Shown: piece after piece, positions 1 through 5,238 of the stretch
Layout of the letters: every line of letters starts with the position of its first letter
Position numbering within the stretch: the first letter of the stretch is position 1
NCBI GenBank assembly: GCA_036271855.1
Contig: DATAZV010000328.1
Coordinates: 1-5,238 of the forward strand
Direction of reading: 5' to 3'
Length of the DNA: 5,238 bases
From: JAQGMJ01 sp036271855
GTDB taxonomy: Bacteria > Pseudomonadota > Gammaproteobacteria > Burkholderiales > JAEUOS01
The notes under the pieces: generated by a model
Told to the model about the DNA's origin: nothing
What the model saw: only the letters and a program-made list of their open reading frames with translations
Databases searched by the model: none
Program-made: the position numbers and the translations under genes

Positions 1-519
1 AGCGTCGAAGACAGCATTGCGCTGGGAAAACTGCTCGAGCCCTTCGACATGCAATTGCTCGAACAACCCGTCGCCGCCGAAGACCTGGCCGGCATGGCCA
101 AGGTGCGCCAGAGCATCGGCATCCCGGTGATGGCCGACGAGTCGATCACCGATTACGCCAGTCTGATCGCGGTGATTCGCGCCGACTGCGCCGACATCGT
201 CAAGTTGAAGGTGATGAAGCAGGGCGGCTTTCTCACCTGCCGGCGCATGCTGGAGACGGCCGCCGCCGCCGGCATGACGGTGGTGATCGGCCACGGCTTC
301 GGCCTGGGCGTCAACACTGTTGCCGAGATCATGCTCGCCGCCACCAGCCCGGTGGTGATTCCCGGCCTGGAGTGCGTCGGGCCGCTGAAGACTTCGGACG
401 ACATCGTCACCCACAAGCTCGACATCAGCAGCGGCGAAATCGCCCTGCCGGAAGGTCCGGGCCTGGGTGTGGTTCTGGACGAGCAAAAAGTGGAGCGCTA
501 TCGATTCAATGACTACTAA
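1..519 (+). CDS. Enolase-superfamily enzyme, muconate-lactonizing/mandelate-racemase type (3' part)
   Basis: The C-terminal 172 residues of an enolase-superfamily TIM-barrel enzyme are visible. The frame is open from base 1, so the gene begins outside the window and the ATG at 49 is internal. Members abstract a proton alpha to a carboxylate using a bound Mg2+ and catalyse racemisation, dehydration or cycloisomerisation in the cytoplasm. In fragment numbering, E21 in EQP and D46 in ADES match the second and third metal ligands. K70 in VKLKVMKQGG lies where the MLE subgroup has its sixth-strand catalytic lysine. The first metal ligand and the second-strand lysines are outside the window. The seventh strand reads IGHGFGLG rather than the usual Met/Glu-containing motif, so the reaction cannot be named. 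The next gene, a Bug-type receptor, overlaps it by 11 bp, suggesting the enzyme acts on the imported acid. The family is secure; the substrate is unknown. Confidence 0.88.
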   Translation, partial: SVEDSIALGKLLEPFDMQLLEQPVAAEDLAGMAKVRQSIGIPVMADESITDYASLIAVIRADCADIVKLKVMKQGGFLTCRRMLETAAAAGMTVVIGHGFGLGVNTVAEIMLAATSPVVIPGLECVGPLKTSDDIVTHKLDISSGEIALPEGPGLGVVLDEQKVERYRFNDY

Positions 520-1513
520 TATCCCCCGCAGGAAGTTGACTGCGCTCACCGCCGGCATCGCGCTGGCGGCGGGCGCATTGGCATTTGCGCCGGCTGCCGA
601 TGCGGCGGCCGCCACCGACTGGCCGAACAAGACGGTGACCGTCCTGGCGCCTTTTGCCGCCGGCGGCACGGTCGACATCGTCGCCCGCCTGGTCGGCCAG
701 GAATTGACGCAGGACCTGGGCAAGAGCTTCATCGTCGACAATCGCGGCGGCGCCGGCGGTACCATCGCCACCTCCATCCTCGCGCACGCGGCGCCCGACG
801 GCTATACGCTGATGGTGCATCACATGGGCTTCGCCTTCAACGCGACGCTCTATACCAAGGTCAACTACGACACCCGGCGCGATATCGTGCCGGTGGCCCT
901 GGTCGGTTCCACGCCGAATGCCCTGGTGGTCAACAACTCGCTGCCGGTGAAGGATGTGAAGGAATTTCTCGCCCTGGCGCGCGCCAAGCCCGGGACCATC
1001 AACTATGGTTCGGGCGGCCCCGGCAGCGCCGGCCACCTGCCGATGGAACTGCTGCAGTCGATCGACCACATCAAGCTGGAGCACGTGCCTTACAAGGGCT
1101 CGGGCCCGGCGCTGGTTGACCTGATGGGCGGGCAGATCCAGGCCATGCTCCTGACCATGCCGGCGGTGATGCCCTATCTGCAGTCGGGCAAGCTGCGGGC
1201 GATTGCCACCTCCGGCAAGAAGCGCAGCCCGGCGCTGCCCAACCTGCCGACGCTGGAAGAGGCCGGCGTCAAGGGTTTTGAATACGCGCCCTGGTATGGC
1301 TTCTTCGCGCCTGCCGGCACGCCGCCCGCGGTACTCGACAAGCTGCACGACAGCGTCAACAAGGTGCTCGGCGATCCGGCGATCGCGGCCAAGCTGGGCC
1401 AGCAGGGGATCGAGGTGCAGCCGATTTCGCGCGAGCAATTCGTCGAGACCGTGGATGCGGACATCGCCAAGTGGGGCAAGATCATCAAGGGGCTGAACCT
1501 GAAGGGCGACTAG
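509..1513 (+). CDS. Bug/TctC-family periplasmic solute-binding protein (tripartite tricarboxylate transporter receptor type)
   Basis: A complete 334-residue protein, normal length for Bug receptors, which capture small carboxylates in the periplasm and may deliver them to a TctAB-type membrane pair. The N-terminus has basic residues (PRRK, 6-9), a hydrophobic run at about 11-30 and a likely cleavage after ADA near 30-32. The mature part shows family hallmarks: PFAAGGTVDIVAR (48-60), NRGGAGGTIA (78-87), GSGGPGSAGHLPMELL (167-182), HVPYKGSGPALVDLMGGQI (192-210) and PTLEEAG (247-253). The ATG at 509 was chosen because the signal peptide starts properly there; the GTG at 467 would add 14 atypical residues. 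A GGAG at 492-495 is a rather distant ribosome site (13 nt). The start lies inside the end of the enolase-superfamily gene, implying co-transcription. No tctA or tctB is visible, so this may be an orphan receptor. The ligand cannot be read from sequence. The RR at 7-8 makes Tat export possible but not compelling. Confidence 0.93.
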   Translation: MTTNIPRRKLTALTAGIALAAGALAFAPAADAAAATDWPNKTVTVLAPFAAGGTVDIVARLVGQELTQDLGKSFIVDNRGGAGGTIATSILAHAAPDGYTLMVHHMGFAFNATLYTKVNYDTRRDIVPVALVGSTPNALVVNNSLPVKDVKEFLALARAKPGTINYGSGGPGSAGHLPMELLQSIDHIKLEHVPYKGSGPALVDLMGGQIQAMLLTMPAVMPYLQSGKLRAIATSGKKRSPALPNLPTLEEAGVKGFEYAPWYGFFAPAGTPPAVLDKLHDSVNKVLGDPAIAAKLGQQGIEVQPISREQFVETVDADIAKWGKIIKGLNLKGD

Positions 1514-1538
1514 GCCGGCTGCATGGCACGCCCAAATG

Positions 1539-1564
1539 AAAACGCCGGCATCGCCGGCGTTTTT
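1539..1564. terminator. Bidirectional rho-independent terminator
   Basis: A perfect 11-bp inverted repeat (AAAACGCCGGC at 1539-1549 and its complement at 1553-1563) with a 3-base loop ATC is followed by five T (1560-1564) and preceded by four A (1539-1542). It lies 25 bp past the stop of the Bug gene and 17 bp past the stop of the small membrane-protein gene on the other strand. It can therefore end both converging transcripts. The assignment rests on sequence symmetry and position. Confidence 0.88.
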
Positions 1565-1580
1565 CCTGCATCGCGCGTGC

Positions 1581-1871
1581 TCAGAACACGCCCAGCACCT
1601 TGAACGGCAGGTAGAGGGTCATCACCGCGATGACGATCAGCGCGATGGCGGCCAGCACGCGCTGCAACCTGGTCGGATTGGCGGGCATTTCCCAGGTGCC
1701 GGGGTCCCAGCGGTCCATCCAGACCCAGCGGCGCTCGGGTGCTTCCGCGTTCGGCGCGGGCCCGGCAGGGGGGGCCGAAGCGGGCGGATGATGCGTGGAA
1801 GTCGCATCCGGCCCCTCGGCTCGCGCTACGTCCGGCCCCTCGGCCTCAGGCCGGGAGCCGGGCGAATTCAC
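1581..1871 (-). CDS. Small proline-rich protein with one C-terminal membrane helix, unknown function
   Basis: A 96-residue protein I do not recognise. Residues 1-46 are low-complexity and rich in Pro, Ala and Glu, with a tandem octad AEGPDVAR/AEGPDATS at 10-25. Residues 48-62 are Trp-rich (RRWVWMDRWDPGTWE). Residues 72-90 form one hydrophobic helix ending in LYLPFKVLGVF, so the protein is probably a tail-anchored single-pass membrane protein. The GTG start shares four bases (GTGA) with the stop of the upstream TlpA-like gene, a typical translational-coupling overlap; only a weak purine-rich run (GAAAGAA) precedes it. This coupling supports a real gene and a link to the thioredoxin-like protein. 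The Trp-rich and membrane portion looks more conserved in character than the Pro/Ala head, and an internal ATG at 1718 (M52) could give a 45-residue product. A role in envelope thiol chemistry would be inference from context only. Confidence 0.72.
   Translation of the reverse strand: MNSPGSRPEAEGPDVARAEGPDATSTHHPPASAPPAGPAPNAEAPERRWVWMDRWDPGTWEMPANPTRLQRVLAAIALIVIAVMTLYLPFKVLGVF
1807..1844. repeat. Short in-gene direct repeat, 24-bp period
   Basis: The 14-mer TCCGGCCCCTCGGC occurs at 1807-1820 and again at 1831-1844, a period of eight codons. It encodes the AEGPD pairs in the Pro/Ala-rich head of the small membrane protein. It looks like a local slippage duplication and has no sign of being a mobile or regulatory repeat. 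Confidence 0.75.
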
Positions 1872-2374
1872 GTCGATTCTTTCAGCGCCGAGTCGATCAG
1901 CTCATGCAGCTTGGCGAAATCGGGCTCGCCCAGGTAGCTCTTGATGATCCGCCCCTTCTTGTCGATCAGGAAGGTGGTCGGGGTGATGCTGACATTGCCG
2001 AAGCTCTTGGCGATGTCGCCGCGCGAGTCCATCGCCACCTTGAAGGGCAGCTTGTTGCGCTCGGTGAAGTTCTTCACGTACAGCGGCGGGTCGTAGTCCA
2101 TCGCCACCAGGATGGTTTCCAGGCCGCGCGCCTTGAATTCGTTGTGGTTCTGTACGAACTTGGGCATCTCGGTGATGCACGGCGCGCAGGAAGTGGCCCA
2201 GAAGTTCACCAGGGTCACTTTGCCCTTGAGATCGCCAGTGGAAAGCAGCTCGCCATCGACCATGGAAAATTTGGTCTGGGGCATGGTCTGCTGCTGGGTG
2301 AAGGCGAAATACGCCCCGCCGGCCGCTATTGCCAGCGTTGCGGCTATCAGGCTACCCTTAAGTGCTTTTTTCAT
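1868..2374 (-). CDS. TlpA/ResA-like membrane-anchored thiol-disulfide oxidoreductase (redoxin/thioredoxin fold)
   Basis: A complete 168-residue protein of the TlpA/ResA group, whose members reduce or exchange disulfides outside the cytoplasmic membrane, for example in cytochrome c or cytochrome oxidase copper-site maturation. MKKALKG is followed by a hydrophobic helix at about 8-26, which acts as an uncleaved anchor or signal. The thioredoxin fold covers about 38-165. The active site is WATSCAPC with C63 and C66, the cis-proline is P132 in ITPTTFL, and FLIDKKGRI (135-143) is the usual strand after it. The CAPC dipeptide and long central insertion (about 84-120) are typical of TlpA/ResA rather than DsbA. 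The ATG at 2374 has a strong GGAGGA eight bases upstream. It is the first gene of a two-gene operon with the small membrane protein and is divergent from the DUF4197 gene. No cytochrome biogenesis gene is visible, so the partner is unknown. Confidence 0.92.
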   Translation of the reverse strand: MKKALKGSLIAATLAIAAGGAYFAFTQQQTMPQTKFSMVDGELLSTGDLKGKVTLVNFWATSCAPCITEMPKFVQNHNEFKARGLETILVAMDYDPPLYVKNFTERNKLPFKVAMDSRGDIAKSFGNVSITPTTFLIDKKGRIIKSYLGEPDFAKLHELIDSALKEST

Positions 2375-2382
2375 TCCCGAAA

Positions 2383-2388
2383 TCCTCC
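2383..2388 (-). promoter_or_regulatory. Ribosome binding site of the TlpA-like gene
   Basis: On the minus strand GGAGGA occurs eight bases before the ATG at 2374. It is a near-perfect Shine-Dalgarno and fixes that start. It lies immediately beside the facing AGGAG of the divergent gene, so the two form a small inverted repeat (CTCC at 2385-2388, GGAG at 2392-2395). Confidence 0.85.
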
Positions 2389-2390
2389 GC

Positions 2391-2395
2391 AGGAG
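2391..2395 (+). promoter_or_regulatory. Probable ribosome binding site of the DUF4197 gene
   Basis: AGGAG lies five bases before the ATG at 2401. It is the main argument for that start over the in-frame ATGs at 2455 and 2461, neither of which has a comparable site. Because it mirrors the Shine-Dalgarno of the opposite gene, it could be partly coincidental. Confidence 0.5.
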
Positions 2396-2400
2396 CGGCC

Positions 2401-3180
2401 ATGCACAATATTACACACTCAATAACGGCAGATATCCATACGGAAACCGAAGACATGCAGATGCCCGCATCCACCAACCCCCATTTTACTCGCAGGCGCG
2501 CCCTGCTGTGGCTGCCGGCCGCCGCCGGCATGCTGGTGCTGCCGCGTGCCTGGGCATTGTCCCTGGCCGACATCAGCAACACCGACGCCATCGCCGGCCT
2601 GAAAGGCGCCCTGTCCTCCTCCACCGCGGCCGCCATCGGCAAGCTGGGCGTGGACGGCGGCTTCTGGAACAACCCGAAAGTGAAAATCCCGCTGCCCGAA
2701 TACCTGGAAAAGGCCAGCGGCGTGATGAACGCCATGGGCATGCGCAAGCAGCTCGACGACCTGCACGAGCAGATCAACCATGCCGCCGAGAAAGCGGTGG
2801 TCGAGGCCAAGCCGATTTTCGTCAACGCCGTCAAGGCGATGAGCGTGCAGGACGCCAAGGGCATCATCAGCGGCGGCAACACCTCCGGCACCGAGTTCTT
2901 CAAGAGCAAGACCACCGACACCCTGAAGCAGAAATTCCTGCCGGTGGTCACCGCCGTCACCCAGCGCATCGGCCTGGCGCAGAAATACAACGAGTTGGCC
3001 GCCAAGGGCTCGCAATTCGGCCTGGTCAAGGGCGACAACGCCAAGGTCGAGACCTATGTCACAGCAAAGTCCCTCGACGGCCTGTTCACCATGATGGCCG
3101 ACGAGGAAAAGGCGATCCGCGCCAACCCGGTGGCGGCGGGGTCGAGCATTGTCAGCAAGGTGTTTGGCGCGCTTAAATAA
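2401..3180 (+). CDS. Exported DUF4197 family protein, unknown function
   Basis: A 259-residue protein (from 2401) that I match to the DUF4197 family by its characteristic core: GFWNNPKVKIPLPEYLEK (87-104), AAEKAVVEAKPIFVNAVKAM (128-147), DAKGIISGG (151-159), TSGTEFFKSKTTDTL (161-175) and IGLAQKYNEL (190-199). No biochemical role is established that I know of, and I see no catalytic motif. The protein looks largely helical. FTRRRALLW (29-37) followed by a hydrophobic stretch and RAWA (49-52) form a signal peptide, possibly Tat-type, so it acts in the envelope. Start choice is uncertain. ATG 2401 has a good AGGAG, but the 18 codons before ATG 2455 are AT-rich, use rare codons such as ATA, TCA and ACA, and overlap a candidate promoter on the other strand. 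Starts at 2455 or 2461 would give a more ordinary signal-peptide n-region. It is divergent from the TlpA-like gene and followed by a string of hairpins. Confidence 0.87.
   Translation: MHNITHSITADIHTETEDMQMPASTNPHFTRRRALLWLPAAAGMLVLPRAWALSLADISNTDAIAGLKGALSSSTAAAIGKLGVDGGFWNNPKVKIPLPEYLEKASGVMNAMGMRKQLDDLHEQINHAAEKAVVEAKPIFVNAVKAMSVQDAKGIISGGNTSGTEFFKSKTTDTLKQKFLPVVTAVTQRIGLAQKYNELAAKGSQFGLVKGDNAKVETYVTAKSLDGLFTMMADEEKAIRANPVAAGSSIVSKVFGALK
2410..2438 (-). promoter_or_regulatory. Candidate sigma-70-like promoter for the TlpA-like operon
   Basis: Reading the minus strand, TGGATA (2438-2433) and TGTAAT (2415-2410) are separated by exactly 17 bases. They match the -35 and -10 consensus at 4 of 6 and 5 of 6 positions. 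A transcript would start near 2403, giving a leader of roughly 28 bases that includes the GGAGGA site. The segment 2401-2454 is visibly more AT-rich than its surroundings, as expected of a promoter. This is a prediction by eye. Confidence 0.5.
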
Positions 3181-3181
3181 A

Positions 3182-3211
3182 TCGAAAAAAGTACACCCCT
3201 ACTTTTTTCGA
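3182..3211. terminator. AT-rich 12-bp perfect inverted repeat, possible terminator
   Basis: TCGAAAAAAGTA at 3182-3193 is exactly complementary to 3200-3211, with a six-base loop CACCCC. It begins one base after the TAA of the DUF4197 gene. The six-T run is inside the stem rather than after it and the stem is GC-poor, so it is not a classical terminator. It may act as one on either strand, as a 3'-end protector, or as a protein-binding site. Confidence 0.5.
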
Positions 3212-3225
3212 GCTTGATTTGTAAC

Positions 3226-3254
3226 AAATCGCCGGCAAAGCCGGACGATTTTTT
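3226..3254 (+). terminator. Rho-independent terminator of the DUF4197 gene
   Basis: AAATCG-CCGGC (3226-3236), loop AAA, then GCCGG-A-CGATTT (3240-3251) pair with one bulged A at 3245. The run of six T spans 3249-3254. It lies about 45 bp past the DUF4197 stop and has the GC-rich stem and U-tract of an intrinsic terminator. Confidence 0.8.
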
Positions 3255-3271
3255 GTCACGGAAAATCTACG

Positions 3272-3308
3272 AAACAAAAGGGCGCTTTCGCGCCCTTTTG
3301 TTTTTTTT
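3272..3308. terminator. Strong bidirectional rho-independent terminator
   Basis: A perfect 14-bp stem (3272-3285 with 3290-3303) has the loop TTTC and is followed on the + strand by eight T (3301-3308). On the minus strand the stem ends in TTTTGTTT, and the hairpin begins 15 bases after the TAG of the CoA ligase gene. It can therefore terminate the ligase transcript as well as back up the DUF4197 terminator. Confidence 0.88.
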
Positions 3309-3318
3309 CGCCGACTAA

Positions 3319-4974
3319 CTACACCGAGGCCATCTGGCGCAGCCGGAATCTTTGCAGCTTGCCGGTCTCGGTGCGCGGCAGGCTTTCGACGTACTCGATC
3401 TTGCGCGGGTACTTGTAGGGCGCGATTTCTTTCTTCACGTAGTCCTGCAAGGTCTTGGTCATCGCCTGGTTGCCGTAGTAGCCGGCTTTCAGCACCACGA
3501 AAGCCTTGACGATCTGGCCGCGCTCCTCGTCGGGCAGGCCGATGACGCCGCATTCGGCCACCGCCTCGTGCGCCAGCAGGCAGGACTCCACCTCCGGGCC
3601 GGCGATGTTGTAGCCGGCGGAAATGATCATGTCGTCGGTGCGGGCCTGATAAAAAAAGTAGCCGTCGGCATCCATCATGTAGGCGTCACCGGTGAGGTTC
3701 CAGCCCTTTTGCACGTAGTTGGCCTGGCGCGGGTCGTCGAGATAGCGGCAGCCGGTCGGGCCCTTCACCGCCAGCCGGCCGACCACATTGGGAGGGCAGG
3801 GTTTTCCTTGCTCGTCCTGCACCCGGGCCTGGTAGCCGGGAATCGGCTTGCCGGTGGCGCCGCGGCGCACCGTCTCCGGGGTATGGGAGATGAAGATGTG
3901 CATCATCTCGGTGGCGCCGATGCCGTCGATGATCTCGATGCCGGTGGCCTGTTTGAACAGCTGGCGCGTCGCATCCGGCAGCGCCTCGCCGGCGGAGACG
4001 CATTTTTTCAGCGACTTGAGACTGTGCTGCGGGTTGTGCTGCGCTGCCAGTGCCGCCATCTGGCGGTAAAAGGTGGGCGCGGTGAAACAGATCGTCGCTT
4101 TGAAGGTGTCGATGGTACCCAGCAGCAGGTCGGGACTCAACTTCTCCACCAGCACGGTGGAAGCGCGTGCGCGCATCGGAAAGGCCAGCATGCCGCCCAG
4201 GCCGAAGGTAAAGGCAAGCGGGGGCGTGCCGCAAAAAATGTCGTTGCGCGTCGCCTTCAGGCAGGAACGCGGAAAGCAGTCGCACATCGCCAGGATGTCG
4301 CGGTGAAAGTGCACCGTGCCCTTGGGTTCGCCGGTGGTGCCGGAGGTGAAGGCGATCAGCGCGACATCGTCGGCGGCGGTGTCCACCGCGGTGAAATCGT
4401 CTCTCTTGAAACTCAGCAATTCCTCCAGCGAGCCGAGGTCGCCGTCGTCGAAATAACCGATGCGCGCAAGCGTCGGCGCGAAGTGCTCGCTGTTCGGGTT
4501 GGTGCAGGTGGCGATCTCCTGCCATAGCGGCTGGCTACACAGCGCATGGGTGATCTGTGCCTTGTCGATCACCTGCTTGAGTTCCTTGGCGCGCAGCAGC
4601 GGCATGGTCGCTACCGCGATCAGCCCGGCCTTGATCACCGCCAGCCAGCAGGCCGCCATCATGGCGTTGTTGGGGCCGCGCAGCAGCACGCGGTTGCCCG
4701 GCTTGAGGCCGAAGTCTTCGGTCAGCACGCGGGCAATCCGATTCACCCGCCTCTGCAGTTGCGCGTAAGTGGCGACCACCGGCTGGCCGTCCACCGGCAT
4801 CCAGATCGCCGGGCGCTGGCCGTCGCCTTCCGCCACCGCACGGTCGAGCAGTTCGGCGGCGGCGTTCAGGCGCGCGGGATATTGCAGCCCGGGCAGGTCG
4901 AACAGCAGTTCAGGCCACTGTTTTTTGGGCGGCAGGCGGTCACGGGCGAAAGTATCGAGATGGGCGGTGGTCAT
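3319..4974 (-). CDS. Aryl-CoA ligase, 2-aminobenzoate/benzoate-CoA ligase type (AMP-forming)
   Basis: A complete 551-residue ANL-superfamily adenylating enzyme that activates a carboxylic acid with ATP to an acyl-AMP and then a CoA thioester in the cytoplasm. Motifs in order: P-loop FTSGTTGEPKGT (209-220), GIGATEMMH (351-359) for adenine and carboxylate, TGD (428-430), the hinge region RTDDMIISAGYNI (445-457), and ETGKLQR (536-542) with catalytic K539. The opening AHLDTFARDRLPPKKQWPE and overall length resemble 2-aminobenzoate-CoA ligases and the wider benzoate-CoA ligase family rather than acetyl- or fatty-acyl-CoA synthetases. The aromatic substrate is inferred from family resemblance and could instead be benzoate, salicylate or another aryl acid. 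The ATG at 4974 has only a weak GGA nearby, but the N-terminus it gives fits the family. It follows an acyl-CoA dehydrogenase gene by 39 bp, and a terminator lies just past its stop. This fits the last gene of an aromatic-acid CoA-thioester catabolic operon. Confidence 0.88.
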   Translation of the reverse strand: MTTAHLDTFARDRLPPKKQWPELLFDLPGLQYPARLNAAAELLDRAVAEGDGQRPAIWMPVDGQPVVATYAQLQRRVNRIARVLTEDFGLKPGNRVLLRGPNNAMMAACWLAVIKAGLIAVATMPLLRAKELKQVIDKAQITHALCSQPLWQEIATCTNPNSEHFAPTLARIGYFDDGDLGSLEELLSFKRDDFTAVDTAADDVALIAFTSGTTGEPKGTVHFHRDILAMCDCFPRSCLKATRNDIFCGTPPLAFTFGLGGMLAFPMRARASTVLVEKLSPDLLLGTIDTFKATICFTAPTFYRQMAALAAQHNPQHSLKSLKKCVSAGEALPDATRQLFKQATGIEIIDGIGATEMMHIFISHTPETVRRGATGKPIPGYQARVQDEQGKPCPPNVVGRLAVKGPTGCRYLDDPRQANYVQKGWNLTGDAYMMDADGYFFYQARTDDMIISAGYNIAGPEVESCLLAHEAVAECGVIGLPDEERGQIVKAFVVLKAGYYGNQAMTKTLQDYVKKEIAPYKYPRKIEYVESLPRTETGKLQRFRLRQMASV

Positions 4975-5013
4975 GTTCCGTGCAGGTCGGTAATACGGTT
5001 GCGGGGAGGGAGG

Positions 5014-5238
5014 TCAGCCCTTCATTGTCTCGCGTGCGATGATCAGTTTTTGCACCTCGGTCGCGCCCTCATAAATGCGCAGCGCGCGGATCTCGCGATA
5101 CAGCTTTTCCACCATCTCGCCCGACTTCACGCCCTGGCCGCCGAACATCTGCAGGGCGCGGTCGATCACGATTTGCGCGTTTTCGGTGGCGGTCATTTTA
5201 GCCATTGCCGCCTCGCGGGTGGCGCGCTCGCCCAGCAT
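5014..5238 (-). CDS. Acyl-CoA dehydrogenase, C-terminal part (5' end outside window)
   Basis: The last 74 residues of a flavin-dependent acyl-CoA dehydrogenase, which forms the alpha,beta double bond of an acyl-CoA and passes electrons to ETF. Seen in the fragment: the C-terminal helical-bundle sequence ATENAQIVIDRALQMFGGQG (17-36), with the FGGQG turn that contacts FAD, then YREIRALRIYEGATEVQKL (47-65). E57 in YEG sits at the usual catalytic-base position, and the end IARETMKG is typical. The codon at 5236-5238 happens to be ATG, but the family is about 380 residues long, so this is an internal Met and the gene runs off the right edge. The close spacing to the CoA ligase (39 bp, same strand) suggests one operon, in which the dehydrogenase would act on a CoA thioester from the same pathway. 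The specific substrate cannot be read. Confidence 0.92.
   Translation of the reverse strand: MLGERATREAAMAKMTATENAQIVIDRALQMFGGQGVKSGEMVEKLYREIRALRIYEGATEVQKLIIARETMKG

Noticed and set aside
467..508. Upstream GTG start extending the Bug receptor by 14 residues
   Set aside because: The added residues (MWFWTSKKW...) are read from inside the enolase-superfamily gene and put extra sequence before an otherwise normal signal peptide. The ATG at 509 fits the family.
506..1438. 310-codon open frame on the minus strand inside the Bug gene
   Set aside because: It is Arg/Gly/His-rich with no recognisable domain, as expected of an antisense frame of a GC-rich gene. The + strand frame encodes a clear Bug protein.
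1807..1844. Direct repeats considered as a CRISPR or iteron-type array
   Set aside because: There are only two copies of 14 bp with a codon-multiple period inside a coding frame, which indicates a small in-gene duplication.
2329..2358. Possible + strand promoter TTGCCA-N18-TACCCT for the DUF4197 gene
   Set aside because: The -35 is good, but the -10 matches only 3 of 6 positions, and it lies within the signal-peptide codons of the opposite gene. It is too weak to list as a feature.
1739..2425. 228-codon + frame over the small membrane-protein and TlpA-like genes
   Set aside because: It is antisense to a clear thioredoxin-fold gene with a strong ribosome site and has no motif of its own.
2112..3176. 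354-codon + frame crossing the TlpA-like gene and the DUF4197 gene
   Set aside because: It runs antisense to one gene and out of frame with the other, and its Arg/Gln/His-rich translation matches no family. It is a shadow of high GC.
3352..4527. 391-codon open frame on the plus strand opposite the CoA ligase
   Set aside because: It is low-complexity, rich in Ala, Gly, Val and His, and has no domain. The minus frame carries every adenylation motif of the ligase.

Overview
The window comes from a GC-rich proteobacterium, most likely a betaproteobacterium of the Burkholderiales (an Oxalobacteraceae-like background would fit). This rests on a Bug-type solute receptor sitting directly behind an enolase-superfamily enzyme, a benzoate/2-aminobenzoate-type CoA ligase next to an acyl-CoA dehydrogenase, and strong G/C preference at third codon positions. 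The placement is inferred from family content; no marker gene is present. I see no mobile element, CRISPR array, tRNA or rRNA. Coding density is high, and no stretch over 300 bases lacks a gene.

Layout. (1) Positions 1-1513, + strand: the 3' part of an enolase-superfamily (muconate-lactonizing-enzyme-like) gene, overlapped by 11 bp by a complete periplasmic Bug/TctC-family solute-binding protein. The pair looks like an uptake-and-catabolism unit for an organic acid. A short bidirectional hairpin terminator at 1539-1564 closes it. (2) Positions 1581-2374, - strand: a two-gene operon of a membrane-anchored TlpA/ResA-like thioredoxin with a CAPC active site, followed through a 4-bp GTGA overlap by a small proline-rich protein with one C-terminal membrane helix. 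(3) Positions 2401-3180, + strand, divergent from the thioredoxin: an exported DUF4197 protein of unknown function. The Shine-Dalgarno sequences of the two divergent genes lie back to back, and a good sigma-70-like promoter for the thioredoxin falls inside the first codons of the DUF4197 frame, so its true start is uncertain. (4) Positions 3181-3318: a convergent intergenic gap holding three consecutive hairpins. (5) Positions 3319-5238, - strand: a complete aryl-CoA ligase (2-aminobenzoate/benzoate-CoA ligase type), preceded 39 bp upstream by the 3' end of an acyl-CoA dehydrogenase. These are probably part of an aromatic-acid CoA-thioester degradation operon that continues beyond the right edge.

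The biology is mostly recognisable metabolism and envelope redox. I do not see strong evidence for an undescribed system. The least understood items are the small membrane protein coupled to the TlpA-like gene and the DUF4197 protein divergent from it.
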